A stretch of DNA of 64,000 nucleotides from Solirubrobacter sp963736505 (GTDB lineage Bacteria > Actinomycetota > Thermoleophilia > Solirubrobacterales > Solirubrobacteraceae), in NCBI GenBank assembly GCA_963736505.1, contig CAVTOZ010000001.1, forward strand, positions 124,001 to 188,000, read 5' to 3'. Below the pieces are notes generated by a model. That model was not told the DNA's origin, did no database searches, and saw nothing but the letters and a program-made list of their open reading frames with translations. Numbering within the stretch: position 1 is the stretch's first letter; the number at the start of each line of letters is the position of its first letter. Positions 18,067-27,708 of this stretch are shown here, in pieces. The position numbers were made by a program, and so were the translations under genes.

Positions 18067-20244
18067 TCAGCCCACGCTGAGGCGGCCGGCCGGGCGCTGG
18101 GCCGGCTCGGACTGGCCGAGGCCGTCGATGACGCTCAGGTTCGCGACGCCGATCTGCGTGCGCACCAGCCCGGGGAGCTGCTCGGCCGGGACCGGGGGGG
18201 AGAAGTGGAAGCCCTGGGCGAGGTCGCAGCCGATCGCGGCGAGGACCGCGGCCGACGCGGCGGACTCGACGCCCTCGGCGACGACGCGCAGCCCGAGCGC
18301 GCGCCCGAGGCCGGCGGTCGAGCTGACGATCGCGCGGTCGGCGGGGTCGCGGTCCATCCCCATCACGAACGACTTGTCGATCTTCAGCTCGTGCACCGGC
18401 AGCCGCTTGAGGTGCTCCAGCGACGAGTAGCCGGTGCCGAAGTCGTCGAGCGCGAGGCCGACGCCCATCTCCTGCAGGTCGCGCAGCACCTCGCCGGCGC
18501 GCTGCGGGTCGTGCAGCATCAGGCTCTCGGTGACTTCGAGCGTCAGCACCGACGGGTGCAGGCCGTACTCGGCCAGCAGCTCGCCGACGTGCGCGGGGGT
18601 GCGCAGGTCGAGCAGGTTCTGGACCGCCAGGTTGACGGCGACGTGCAGGCCCAGGCCGTCGGCGCGCCAGCGCGCGAGGTCGGCCAGCGCGGTCTTGAGC
18701 ACGTGCAGCGTGAGCGGGCGCATCAGCGCGGTGTGCTCGGCGTGCGGGAGGAAGGCGCCCGGCCCGCGCAGCCCGTGGACCGGGTGCTGCCAGCGCACGA
18801 GCGCCTCGACGCCGACGACGCGGCCCGTCGCCAGCTCGACCTTGGGCTGGTAGTGCAGGATCAGCTCGTCGCGCTCGAGCGCGCGCCGCAGCTCGGCCAT
18901 CAGCGCCAGCCGCTCGCGCGAGTGGCGGTCGCGGCCCGGGTCGTAGGCCTGGAAGCCGGTGCGCGCCTGCTTGGCCTGGTACATCGCGACGTCGGCGCGC
19001 TGGAGCAGGCCCTCGGCGTCGGAGCCGTGCTGCGGGAACAGAGCCGCGCCGATGCTGGCGTCCATCACGACCTCGAGGCCGTCGATCTCGAAGGGCGCCT
19101 GCAGCGCGGCGCCGAGCCGGCGGCCGTACTCGCTCGCGCGCGCCAGCCCGGCGCCGGGCAGCAGCAGCGCGAACTCGTCGCCGCCGAGCCGGGCGACCAG
19201 CCCCTCGTCGCCGACCACGGCGCTCAGCCGCGGCCCGAGCTGCGCGAGCAGCAGGTCGCCGGCGTGGTGGCCGAGCGTGTCGTTGAGCTCCTTGAAGCGG
19301 TCGAGGTCGACCATCGCGACGGCGAGGCACTCCTCCTCGGCGACCGCGTCGTTGAGGCGGTCGTAGAACAGCCGGCGGTTCGCGAGGCCGGTCAGCTCGT
19401 CGGTGATCGCGAGCTGGCGCGACTCGTGCAGCGACTGGTTCTCGTGGAACGCGAACGCGACGCGCACCATCGCGACGGCCAGCGTCGCGGCCGAGAGGTA
19501 GACGGGCAGGTCGCCCGCGTGGACGAAGTGGTCGAGCACCAGCAGCGCGACGGCGACGCTGGAGAGCAGCGCCGGCGCCGCGAGCCGGCGCGTCTCGTCG
19601 TAGGCCTCGGCGTCCGCCGGCGTCGGCCGCGTGCAGGCGGCGACCGCGATCAGCGCCATCGAGATGAGCCCGAGGTAGGCCACCCAGCCCGAGGTGATCG
19701 AGCTGTCGGCCGGCGTGAGCACGGCCAGCGCGTCGGCGGCGGCGCGCAGCACGAACGAAGCGGCCAGCACGAGCCAGGCGGTGCCCACGTGGCGGCCGCG
19801 GACCGAGAACGCGACCACGACGAGCATCAGCGTGAGCACGTTGCCCATCGGGTAGGCGAGCGCGACGAGCATGTCGGCGCCGCCCCCGGTGGCCTCGCGG
19901 ACGGAGGCGCTCATCAGCTGCGAGACGATCGCGGCGGCGCCGAGCATGCCGATCGCGCCGTCGAGCCAGAGCGTCGTGCCCATGCGCGGCAGCCGCGGCC
20001 GCGCCAGCAGCACGCCGGCGGCGAACACGAGCGGGAAGTACGGGAGCAGGAGCGCGTCGACGAGCCAGCTGTCGTCGCTCACGGGCGACGACAGGACGAG
20101 CCCGCCGACCACGTTCAGCGCCAGCGCCAGACCGAGCAGCAGCCATGCGCCGCGATCGTCGCGGCGCTTGGCCGCGCGCGCCAGCGTGATCGCCGTCGAG
20201 CCGACGGCGACCGTGCCCTCGAGGGCTGGCACGATGACGCTCAC
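18067..20244 (-). CDS. Membrane-bound GGDEF-EAL bifunctional cyclic-di-GMP signalling protein
   Basis: This 725-aa protein has an N-terminal half with about eight hydrophobic segments (for example LLLGLALALNVVGGLVL), forming a membrane sensor region. A GGDEF domain follows (LGGDEF near residue 355), then an EAL domain from about 465 to 705. The EAL signature residues are present: VEALVRW, NLAVQNLL, LEVTESL, LALDDFGTGYS, LKIDKSFV, VVAEGVES. Both the diguanylate cyclase and the phosphodiesterase sites therefore look intact, and the direction of activity in the cell cannot be predicted. The start is GTG at 20244. A stem-loop and about 125 bp separate it from the upstream glutamate dehydrogenase, so it is probably its own unit. 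The HD-GYP protein at 53144 could be a second enzyme of the same second messenger. Confidence 0.93.
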   Translation of the reverse strand: MSVIVPALEGTVAVGSTAITLARAAKRRDDRGAWLLLGLALALNVVGGLVLSSPVSDDSWLVDALLLPYFPLVFAAGVLLARPRLPRMGTTLWLDGAIGMLGAAAIVSQLMSASVREATGGGADMLVALAYPMGNVLTLMLVVVAFSVRGRHVGTAWLVLAASFVLRAAADALAVLTPADSSITSGWVAYLGLISMALIAVAACTRPTPADAEAYDETRRLAAPALLSSVAVALLVLDHFVHAGDLPVYLSAATLAVAMVRVAFAFHENQSLHESRQLAITDELTGLANRRLFYDRLNDAVAEEECLAVAMVDLDRFKELNDTLGHHAGDLLLAQLGPRLSAVVGDEGLVARLGGDEFALLLPGAGLARASEYGRRLGAALQAPFEIDGLEVVMDASIGAALFPQHGSDAEGLLQRADVAMYQAKQARTGFQAYDPGRDRHSRERLALMAELRRALERDELILHYQPKVELATGRVVGVEALVRWQHPVHGLRGPGAFLPHAEHTALMRPLTLHVLKTALADLARWRADGLGLHVAVNLAVQNLLDLRTPAHVGELLAEYGLHPSVLTLEVTESLMLHDPQRAGEVLRDLQEMGVGLALDDFGTGYSSLEHLKRLPVHELKIDKSFVMGMDRDPADRAIVSSTAGLGRALGLRVVAEGVESAASAAVLAAIGCDLAQGFHFSPPVPAEQLPGLVRTQIGVANLSVIDGLGQSEPAQRPAGRLSVG

Positions 20245-20298
20245 GCTCCCGAAATCGGCAATCCGGGGCGCGACTTGACGAACTGGACGCTTGTTGTC

Positions 20299-20319
20299 GA
20301 GTCGCCCAGAGGGCGACTC
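20299..20319 (-). terminator. Stem-loop after the glutamate dehydrogenase gene
   Basis: GAGTCGCCC-AGA-GGGCGACTC is a perfect 9-bp stem with a 3-base loop, lying 52 bp beyond the gdh stop codon on the minus strand. There is no uridine tract, so it may be a weak or factor-assisted terminator or an mRNA end stabiliser. Confidence 0.5.
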
Positions 20320-20370
20320 TTCGGGGAGTTCGACCCGCGCCGAGCCGGGCGCGGTCGCCGGGTGAACTCC

Positions 20371-23300
20371 CTATCCGGTGATGCCGCGCAGCTGGCGCAC
20401 CGCGAGCGTGAGCCCCGGCAGATCCGGGTCCCCTTCGCGCGCGAGCGAGCGCAGGAACGCGTTCAGGCGCCCGACGCGGTCCGCGCGCTCCGACAGGAAG
20501 CGCTCCAGCTCCCCGCCGGCCTCGGTCAGCACCGCCGCGGCCAGCTCGCGCCGCACCTGGTAGGCGTCCTCGCGCACGGCCTGCAGCGCCCAGCGCTGCA
20601 TCCGCGACGACGCGGGGATGCGCTCGAGCTCGGTCTGGATCCAGTCCAGCCGCAGCTGCTCGCCGACCTCGAAGAACACGCGCGCCACCTCGTCGATCGG
20701 CCGCCCGGTCAGGCCCGCGACGGCGACCATGTCCGGCGCGTGCACCAGCTCCGGCCGCACCGCGTGCGCGCGCGCCAGCGCCTCCGGCACGCCATGCGCG
20801 GTGAGCCGCTCGACCGTCTGCTCGCGCCGGCGCCGGTGCTCGTCGGTGCCGAGCTCGCCGATGATCTCCGCCAGCCGCTCGAACCCGTCGCGGCCCGCCT
20901 CGATCTCCTGCTCGATGTCGCCGCCCGAGCCGAGGTACCAGCGCGTCGTCGCTTCCACGAGCGAGTCCAGCCCGGTCATCAGCTCCAGCTGCGCGGCGCG
21001 GTCGACGCCTTCGAGCCGCTCGACGACGTCCCAGCGCGCGTCCGCCCCGGTCACCTCGCGCGCGATCCGGAACGCGCGCACGATGTCCGCGGGCCGCACG
21101 CCACGCTCGGCCACCAGCTGTGAGATGAACGTCGGGCCGAGCGCGTTGACGACGGAGTTCGCGTTGACCATGCAGATCAGCTCGCGCCGCAGCGGGTGCT
21201 CGCCGAGCAGGTCGCCGAAGCGCTCCACGACGGCCGGCGGGAAGTACTCGCGCAGGTCGCGCTCCAGCCACGGCTCGTCGACGAAGTCCGACGTCTCCAG
21301 CGCGCGCGCCAGCAGCCGCTTGCCGTACGCGACCAGCAGCGACAGCTCGGGCCGCTCCATCCCGCGCCCTGCCCGCCGGCGCTCGCCGATCTCCTCCGCC
21401 GTCGGCAGGTTCTCCGCCGCCCGGTCGAAGATCTTGTACTCCTCGAGCATCGTCATCAGGTCCTCGTAGGCGAACAGCCGGCCCGCCGAGCGATCGACCT
21501 CCTGGGCGATGATCTGCGCCTGCAGGAACGAGTCGTAGAGGACGTGCGCGACGACGTCGTCGGTGACCTCCACCAGCAGCGCGTCGCGCTCGGCGCGCGT
21601 CAGGTCGCCGCGGCGCTCGGCGAGGCCGAGCAGGATCTTCAGGTTGACCTCGTGGTCCGAGCAGTCGACGCCGGCCGAGTTGTCGATGAAGTCGGCGTTG
21701 ATGTGGCCGCCGCCGGCCGCGTACTCGACGCGGGCACGACGGGTGAACCCGAGGTTGCCGCCTTCCCCCACGACGCGCGCGCGCAGCTCGTTGCCGTTGA
21801 CGCGGATCGCGTCGCTGGAGCGGTCCGCGGCGTCGGCGTCGGTCTCCGTCGAGGCCTTCACGGTCGTCCCGATCCCGCCGTTCCAGAACAGGTCGACGGG
21901 CGCGCGCAGGATCGCGCGGATGACCTCGGTCGGGGGCAGCGCCTCGTCGGCGATGCCGAGCGCCGCCCTCGCCTGCGGCGACAGCTGGATCGCCTTGGCG
22001 GTGCGCGGGAAGACGCCGCCGCCTTCGGAGATCAGCTCGCGGTCGTAGTCGTCCCAGGACGAGCCTGGCAGCTCGAACAGCCGCCGGCGCTCCGCGAAGC
22101 CGGACGCGGCGTCCGGGTCCGGGTCGATGAAGACGTGCCGGTGGTCGTAGGCCGCGACGAGCCGGATCTTGTCCGACAGCAGCATCCCGTTGCCGAACAC
22201 GTCGCCCGACATGTCGCCGATGCCGACGACGGTGAACTCGTCCGCCTGCGTGTCGACGCCGAGCTCGCGGAAGTGGCGCTTGACCGACTCCCACGCGCCG
22301 CGCGCGGTGATCCCGAGCGCCTTGTGGTCGTAGCCGGCCGAGCCGCCGGACGCGAACGCGTCGTCGAGCCAGAAGCCGTGCTCCTGCGAGACGCGGTTGG
22401 CGAGGTCCGAGAACGTCGCCGTGCCCTTGTCGGCCGCCACCACGAGGTACGTGTCGTCCTCGTCGCGCACGCGCACCTCGGGAGGGTGCACGACCGCGCC
22501 GTCGACGAGGTTGTCGGTGACCGACAGCAGCGAGCGGATGTAGGTGACGTACTGGCGCTCGACCTCGTTGCGCAGCGCGTCGCGCTCGGTCGGCGGGTGC
22601 TTGAGGTAGAAGCCGCCCTTGGCGCCTGCGGGCACGATCACGGCGTTCTTGGTCAGCTGCGCTCGCATCAGGCCGTAGACCTCGGTGCGGTAGTCCTGGC
22701 GGTCCGACCAGCGGAGGCCGCCGCGGGCGATCCGGCCGCCGCGCAGGTGGATGCCCTCGACCTCGGGCGAGTAGACGTAGATCTCGAACAGCGGCGCCGG
22801 CTCCGGCATCGCCGGGACCTCGGAGGAGCGCAGCTTGAACGCGAGCGCCTCGCGCTCGCGGTTGTAGGCGTTCACGCGCAGCGTCGCGTCGATCGTCGCG
22901 AGCTGGTTGCGCAGGATCCGGTCGTGGTCGAGCTGCACGACGTCGTCGAGGTCGGCGACGATCTCGTCGCGCAGCGCCTTCTCGGCGTCCTCGTCGGTCT
23001 CCAGCGCGGGGTCGAAGCGCAGCTCGAAGTAGCGCACGAGCTTCGCCGTGATGGCGGAGTTCGCGACCAGCACGTCGTTCTGGTAGCTCTCGGTGAAGCG
23101 CGAGCCGACGCGCTGGCGGTACTTGCGGTACGCGCGCAGCATCGCGACCTGGCGCCGGTCCAGCCCGGCCGTGATCACGAGCCGGTTGAGCGTGTCGGTC
23201 TCCGCCTCGCCGCGGTGGACGGCGGCGACCATCTCGGCGACGCGGTCGCCGGCCGCGGCCAGGTCCAGCGGCGCGCCGCCCGGGCCGAGCACGCGGAACT

Positions 23301-25122
23301 CCTGCACCCACGTCTCGCCCTCGCCGACCAGGCGCGTCGAGATCTCCTCGATCACGCGCAGCCCGAGGTCCTCGAGCATCGGCAGCACGCCGCCCAGCTC
23401 GACCTTCTCGCCGCGCTTGTAGAGCGCGACGCGCGTGTTCTGCGGCAGCGGCTGCAGCGAGACGACGAACGCCTCGTCCTCGCCGAGGCGCGACAGCAGG
23501 TCGAGATCGAACGCGGCCGTCTGCGGCGACGTGTAGCCCTTGTAGTGCTCGGGCAGCTGCGCCAGCCCGGCCTCGGCGAGCATGCGCCCGCGCCCGGAGC
23601 CGAAGCGCTCGGCGAGCACGTCGCGCAGCTGGTCGTCCCAGGTGCGCGCGAGCGCGAGCACCTCGCGCTCGAGGTCGCGGTTGTCGAACTCCGGCAGCCC
23701 CTCGGGCTTGTGCACGAGGAAGTGCACGCGCGCGCGGGCGCCCTCGTCGAGCACGTGCTGGGCCTCGACGCTGTCGGTCTCGAAGCGGCGCCGGAACAGC
23801 GCGCGGATCTTGTCCACCAGCGCCGCCTCGTAGCGGTCCTGGGGCAGCGCGAGCACGAACGAGGCGCTGCGGCCGTCGGGCGCGCGGCGGCCGAGCAGGC
23901 GGATCCGGTCGGTCCCCTCGATCGCCAGCAGCGCAACGACGCCGCGGCGCAGGTCCTCGACGGGCGCGGCGAACAGCTCGTCCTTCGGGAAGGTGTCGAA
24001 CAGCGCGACGGCGGCCTTGTAGTCGTGCGAGCCCTCGATCAGGTCCTCGGCCTCGAGCACGCGCCGCAGCTTGCGGTGCAGCACCGGCGTCTGGGACGCC
24101 GGCTCGGTGTAGGCCTTGGTCGTGAACAGGCCGAGCAGGCGCGACTCGCCCGCCATCTCGCCGTCGGCGCCGACGCGGCGGACGCCGACGTAGTCCATCC
24201 GCTCCGGCCGGTGCACCGGCGCGCGCGCGTTGGCCTTGTCGACGATCAGCAGCTCGCCCTCGGTGGCGAGCTTGCGCATCGCCTCCGGCAGCGACGAGAG
24301 CTTGACCGGCTTGGAGTACGCGGAGTGGTCCTCGTCGGCGAGGATGCCGAGGCCGGAGCCGGGGATGACGCGGTAGGTGTCGTCCTTGAGCTCGTAGTCG
24401 CGCGCGCCGAGCAGGATGAAGTTGCCGCGCAGCAGCCAGGCGAGGAAGTCGACCGCCTCGCGCACCTCGTCGGAGTCGTAGCGCGTGCTGCCGTTGCGGG
24501 CGAGGCCGATCATCGACTCGACGCGCTGGGTCATCGCGCCGAAGTCGCTGACGACGCCGCGGACGGCGGTGAGCACGGCGCGCACCGCCTGCTCGAGCTC
24601 GGCGAGCTGGGCGTCGTCGAGCCGCCGCGCGAGGTCGAAGTGCATGACCGACTCGCGGTGGATCGCGTTGCGCGCGTGGCCGACGCCGACGATCCTGCCG
24701 TCCTCGCGCGTGACGCCGAAAATCGGGTGGACGAGCCGCGCCACGCGCTCGTTGCGCGCCTCCAGCGCGGCGCTGACGGAGTCGACCAGGAAGGGCCAGT
24801 CGTCGGTGTTGGTCTCCAGCACCGAGCCGAGCGGCTCGTAGCCGTCGCGCTCGCGCGTGGGGTTGAACGCCCGCACCGCCACCGGCGCGCGCCCGCGCGC
24901 CGAGCTGAAGCTGTACACGCCGAGCACCTCGGCCGCGAGATCCGCCGGCGAGATCCCGTCCGTGCCGTCTGCCGCGAGCCGGCGCACGTAGGCCTCCGCG
25001 AACGCGCGCACGGCGGGACCCTCCCCCGCGGGCGCCCGTTGCTCCACGAGCGCCAAGAGCTGCTCATGGGACTGGCCTGAGCCGGCCTCGGTCTCCTCCG
25101 CGAGGCTCATGTCGCCCATCAT
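20371..25122 (-). CDS. gdhB: NAD-specific glutamate dehydrogenase, large (about 180 kDa) class
   Basis: At 1583 aa this matches the L-180 class of NAD-glutamate dehydrogenases, which oxidise glutamate to 2-oxoglutarate and ammonia in catabolism. The long N-terminal half carries the ACT-like regulatory regions of the family. The catalytic core begins near residue 790 with IARGGLRWSDRQDYRTEVYG and LTKNAVIVPAGAKGGFYLKH, and continues through VGIGDMSGDVFGNGMLLSDK and WNGGIGTTVKAS. The class is usually allosterically controlled by amino acids. ATG 25122 is given; ATG 25110 (MSLAEETE) is equally possible. It lies 51 bp after pckG on the same strand. Together they would move glutamate carbon to phosphoenolpyruvate. 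Confidence 0.95.
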   Translation of the reverse strand: MMGDMSLAEETEAGSGQSHEQLLALVEQRAPAGEGPAVRAFAEAYVRRLAADGTDGISPADLAAEVLGVYSFSSARGRAPVAVRAFNPTRERDGYEPLGSVLETNTDDWPFLVDSVSAALEARNERVARLVHPIFGVTREDGRIVGVGHARNAIHRESVMHFDLARRLDDAQLAELEQAVRAVLTAVRGVVSDFGAMTQRVESMIGLARNGSTRYDSDEVREAVDFLAWLLRGNFILLGARDYELKDDTYRVIPGSGLGILADEDHSAYSKPVKLSSLPEAMRKLATEGELLIVDKANARAPVHRPERMDYVGVRRVGADGEMAGESRLLGLFTTKAYTEPASQTPVLHRKLRRVLEAEDLIEGSHDYKAAVALFDTFPKDELFAAPVEDLRRGVVALLAIEGTDRIRLLGRRAPDGRSASFVLALPQDRYEAALVDKIRALFRRRFETDSVEAQHVLDEGARARVHFLVHKPEGLPEFDNRDLEREVLALARTWDDQLRDVLAERFGSGRGRMLAEAGLAQLPEHYKGYTSPQTAAFDLDLLSRLGEDEAFVVSLQPLPQNTRVALYKRGEKVELGGVLPMLEDLGLRVIEEISTRLVGEGETWVQEFRVLGPGGAPLDLAAAGDRVAEMVAAVHRGEAETDTLNRLVITAGLDRRQVAMLRAYRKYRQRVGSRFTESYQNDVLVANSAITAKLVRYFELRFDPALETDEDAEKALRDEIVADLDDVVQLDHDRILRNQLATIDATLRVNAYNREREALAFKLRSSEVPAMPEPAPLFEIYVYSPEVEGIHLRGGRIARGGLRWSDRQDYRTEVYGLMRAQLTKNAVIVPAGAKGGFYLKHPPTERDALRNEVERQYVTYIRSLLSVTDNLVDGAVVHPPEVRVRDEDDTYLVVAADKGTATFSDLANRVSQEHGFWLDDAFASGGSAGYDHKALGITARGAWESVKRHFRELGVDTQADEFTVVGIGDMSGDVFGNGMLLSDKIRLVAAYDHRHVFIDPDPDAASGFAERRRLFELPGSSWDDYDRELISEGGGVFPRTAKAIQLSPQARAALGIADEALPPTEVIRAILRAPVDLFWNGGIGTTVKASTETDADAADRSSDAIRVNGNELRARVVGEGGNLGFTRRARVEYAAGGGHINADFIDNSAGVDCSDHEVNLKILLGLAERRGDLTRAERDALLVEVTDDVVAHVLYDSFLQAQIIAQEVDRSAGRLFAYEDLMTMLEEYKIFDRAAENLPTAEEIGERRRAGRGMERPELSLLVAYGKRLLARALETSDFVDEPWLERDLREYFPPAVVERFGDLLGEHPLRRELICMVNANSVVNALGPTFISQLVAERGVRPADIVRAFRIAREVTGADARWDVVERLEGVDRAAQLELMTGLDSLVEATTRWYLGSGGDIEQEIEAGRDGFERLAEIIGELGTDEHRRRREQTVERLTAHGVPEALARAHAVRPELVHAPDMVAVAGLTGRPIDEVARVFFEVGEQLRLDWIQTELERIPASSRMQRWALQAVREDAYQVRRELAAAVLTEAGGELERFLSERADRVGRLNAFLRSLAREGDPDLPGLTLAVRQLRGITG

Positions 25123-25138
25123 CTCACCGTGGCCGCGA

Positions 25139-25154
25139 CGCCGTCGGAACGGCG
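25139..25154 (-). other. Intercistronic hairpin between pckG and gdh
   Basis: CGCCGT and ACGGCG form a 6-bp stem around a four-base loop (TCCG on the transcribed strand) in the 51-bp gap. It could attenuate read-through from pckG into gdh or stabilise the upstream message. There is no U-tract. Confidence 0.35.
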
Positions 25155-25173
25155 CCGCGGCCGGCGATGCGAT

Positions 25174-26970
25174 CTAGTCGGCCAGGCGGGCCTTGAGTGC
25201 CTTGAACTGGAAGCGGATCTGCGCCGGCAGGTCGTCGCCGAACGTGGCCAGGTGCGCCTCGGTCTGCGCGAGCTCGGCGCGCGCCTCGTCGAGGTCGACG
25301 CGCAGCGCCTCCTCGACGCGGTCGGGATCGAGGCCGCCGATCTCCAGCGCGCCGACGGCCGGGACGAGCCCGACCGGCGTCTCGCGCGCCTCGGCCTCGC
25401 CGTCGCAGCGGCGGAAGATCCAGGCCAGCACGCGCGAGTTCTCGCCGTAGCCGGGCCACAGGAACTTGCCGTCGTCGTCCTTGCGGAACCAGTTGACGTG
25501 GAAGATCCGCGGCAGGACGACGTCGTCGCGCTTGCCGAGCTTGAGCCAGTGCGCGAAGTAGTCGGCCATGTTGTAGCCGCAGAACGGCAGCATCGCGAAC
25601 GGGTCGAAGCGCAGCTCGCCGACGGTGCCGGCCGCGGCCGCGGTCTTCTCCGAGCTCATCGTCGCGCCGAGGAAGACGCCGTGCTCCCAGTCGAACGCCT
25701 CCTGCACGAGCGGCGAGCCCGTGGAGCGGCGCCCGCCGAGCAGGAACGCGTCGATCGGCACGCCGGCCGGGTCCTCCCAGTTGTCGGCGATCGACGGGCA
25801 CTGGGCGGCGGCGACCGTGAAGCGCGAGTTCGGGTGCGCCGCGGGCGCGTCCGACGCGGGCGTCCAGTCGTTGCCCTTCCAGTCGATCAGATGCTCGGGC
25901 GTCTCGCCGGTGAGCCCCTCCCACCAGATGTCGCCGTCGTCGGTCTTCGCGCAGTTCGTGAAGACCGTGTCACGGCGGATCATGTCGACGGCGTTGGGGT
26001 TCGTCTTGGCGCTCGTGTTCGGCGCCACGCCGAAGAAGCCGGCCTCGGGGTTGACCGCGTACAGCCGCCCGTCGGCGCCGACCTTCATCCACGCGATGTC
26101 GTCGCCGATCGTCTCGACCGTCCAGCCCTCGAGCGTCGGCACCACCATCGCCAGGTTGGTCTTGCCGCACGCGCTCGGGAACGCGCCGGCGAGGTACTTG
26201 ACGGCCCCCTCGGGCGAGGTCAGCTTGAGGATCAGCATGTGCTCGGCGAGCCAGCCCTCGTCGCGCGCGATCACGGACGCGATGCGCAGGGCGAAGCACT
26301 TCTTGCCGAGCAGGGCGTTGCCGCCGTAGCCGGAGCCGTAGGACCAGATCTCGCGCGTCTCGGGGAAGTGGACGATGTACTTCTCGGAGTTGCACGGCCA
26401 CGGCGAGCTCGTCTCGCCGTCGGCCAGCGGCGCGCCGACCGTGTGCAGGCAGGGCACGAAGTCGCCGCTGCCGCCGAGCACGTCGAGCGCGCCCTTGCCC
26501 ATGCGGGTCATGATCCGCATCGAGACCGCGACGTACGCCGAGTCGGTCAGCTGCACGCCGATCTCCGAGATCGGCGAGCCGAGCGGGCCCATCGAGAACG
26601 GGACGACGTAGAGCGTGCGGCCGCGCATCGCGCCGGTGAACTTCTCGCGCAGCAGCGCGCGCATCTCGGACGGGTCGCGCCAGTGGTTGGTCGGCCCCGC
26701 GTCGCGCTCGTCCTCCGGGCAGATGAACGTGCGGTCCTCGACGCGCGCGACGTCGCCCGGGTCCGAGCGCGCCAGGTACGAGTTCGGCCGCTTCGCGTCC
26801 GACAGGCGCTCGAACGTTCCCCCGTCTACGAGCTCCTGGCACAGCGCGTCGTACTCCTCGGCGCTGCCGTCGCACCAGTGGATCGCGTCCGGCTGGGCGA
26901 GCTCGGCGAACTGCTCGACCCATGCGACGAGCCGGCGGTGCTTCGTGGGAACGGGCGTTTCAATCGTCAC
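25174..26970 (-). CDS. pckG: Phosphoenolpyruvate carboxykinase (GTP)
   Basis: The 598-aa protein is the usual length for the GTP-dependent enzyme that converts oxaloacetate and GTP to phosphoenolpyruvate, CO2 and GDP. Visible signatures are RSDPGDVARVEDRTFIC, VPFSMGPLGSPISEIGVQLT, the kinase-1a P-loop FPSACGKTNLAM near residue 263, GDDIAWMKVGADGRLYAVNP with the metal-binding aspartates, and NSRFTVAA. The start is GTG at 26970, with GAGAGG about 12 bases upstream. A 226-bp leader region before it holds a 23-bp dyad that is repeated at the end of the MaoC gene. It is followed by glutamate dehydrogenase. It probably serves gluconeogenesis from C4 acids. Confidence 0.97.
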   Translation of the reverse strand: MTIETPVPTKHRRLVAWVEQFAELAQPDAIHWCDGSAEEYDALCQELVDGGTFERLSDAKRPNSYLARSDPGDVARVEDRTFICPEDERDAGPTNHWRDPSEMRALLREKFTGAMRGRTLYVVPFSMGPLGSPISEIGVQLTDSAYVAVSMRIMTRMGKGALDVLGGSGDFVPCLHTVGAPLADGETSSPWPCNSEKYIVHFPETREIWSYGSGYGGNALLGKKCFALRIASVIARDEGWLAEHMLILKLTSPEGAVKYLAGAFPSACGKTNLAMVVPTLEGWTVETIGDDIAWMKVGADGRLYAVNPEAGFFGVAPNTSAKTNPNAVDMIRRDTVFTNCAKTDDGDIWWEGLTGETPEHLIDWKGNDWTPASDAPAAHPNSRFTVAAAQCPSIADNWEDPAGVPIDAFLLGGRRSTGSPLVQEAFDWEHGVFLGATMSSEKTAAAAGTVGELRFDPFAMLPFCGYNMADYFAHWLKLGKRDDVVLPRIFHVNWFRKDDDGKFLWPGYGENSRVLAWIFRRCDGEAEARETPVGLVPAVGALEIGGLDPDRVEEALRVDLDEARAELAQTEAHLATFGDDLPAQIRFQFKALKARLAD

Positions 26971-27011
26971 GGGGCGACTCGACCTCTCTTGCGGTTTGTC
27001 TCGTCAGTTGA

Positions 27012-27034
27012 GGTTTGCCAGTACAGAACAAACC
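27012..27034. promoter_or_regulatory. Dyad GGTTTG-N11-CAAACC, copy 1 (upstream of pckG)
   Basis: Perfect 6-bp half-sites spaced by 11 bp lie 41 bp before the pckG start codon, in the region where its promoter should be. The same 23-bp architecture recurs at 27175-27197, and single GGTTTG or CAAACC half-sites also occur at 26992 and 27136. This pattern suggests an operator for a dimeric regulator. Confidence 0.45.
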
Positions 27035-27174
27035 CGGCGGGCAGACGTATGATCGTGGCAGCGTGGACCGTCAGATCCGAGCGTTGACGTGCCAACTCGA
27101 CCATTCATCGCTACCGAAGGGTATGCCTTTCACCGGCAAACCGCCACCCGAAACTGAACGTTTGGCTCGGGAAG

Positions 27175-27197
27175 GGTTTGCCAGCCCCGCACAAACC
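27175..27197. promoter_or_regulatory. Dyad GGTTTG-N11-CAAACC, copy 2 (end of MaoC gene)
   Basis: This has the same half-sites and spacer length as the dyad 163 bp away; the GGTTTGCCAG half is identical over ten bases. It touches the stop codon of the MaoC gene. As RNA it could also fold as a weak hairpin, so a terminator role is an alternative. Confidence 0.4.
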
Positions 27198-27700
27198 TAG
27201 CCCGGAAGCTTGCGCGGAACCAGCACCAGGCGCTTGAACTCGGCGACGAGCACGCCGTCCTGATTGAGCACGCGGGTGTGCACCTTCACCGTCCCGCGGT
27301 CGGGCTTGGACCGCGATTCGCGCACCTCGAGCACCTCGGTCTCGGCGAACAGCGTGTCGCCGTGGAAGACCGGCGCGGGGTGGCTGAGCGCCTCGGTGGC
27401 GAGGTTGGCGATCGCCTTGCCGGAGATGTCGGAGACGGACATCCCCAAGGCCAGGCTGTAGACGTACGGCCCCACGACGACGTTGCGGCCCTGCTGCGAC
27501 TGCGCCGCGTAGACGTCGTTGATGTGCAGCGGATGGTGGTTCATCGTCAGCAGGCAGAACAGGTGATCGTCCGCCTCGGTGACGGTCTTGGCCGGCCAGT
27601 GCTTGTAGATCGCGCCGACCTCGAACTCCTCGAGGTAGCGGCCGTATGGATGCGCGCCGCTCGCCTCGCGGACGGCGCCGTCGGTGTCAACGGGGGTCAT
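27197..27700 (-). CDS. MaoC-family hot-dog dehydratase
   Basis: The 167-aa protein has a single hot-dog fold of the MaoC type: YLEEFEVGAIYKHWPAKTVT, a central helix ending MNHHPLHINDVYAAQ, and GDTLFAETEVLEVRESRSKP. In ordinary MaoC hydratases the helix carries a D-x-N-P-[IL]-H motif; here it is N-H-H-P-L-H, so the usual Asp position is Asn. It is divergent from the malyl-CoA lyase gene with only about 8-20 bp between starts. This suggests that both act on branched C4/C5 CoA thioesters, for example a mesaconyl- or methylmalyl-CoA type step; the exact substrate is inferred. ATG 27700 is preferred because the residues upstream of it lack family similarity. Confidence 0.75.
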   Translation of the reverse strand: MTPVDTDGAVREASGAHPYGRYLEEFEVGAIYKHWPAKTVTEADDHLFCLLTMNHHPLHINDVYAAQSQQGRNVVVGPYVYSLALGMSVSDISGKAIANLATEALSHPAPVFHGDTLFAETEVLEVRESRSKPDRGTVKVHTRVLNQDGVLVAEFKRLVLVPRKLPG

Positions 27701-27708
27701 AGGGCGCC

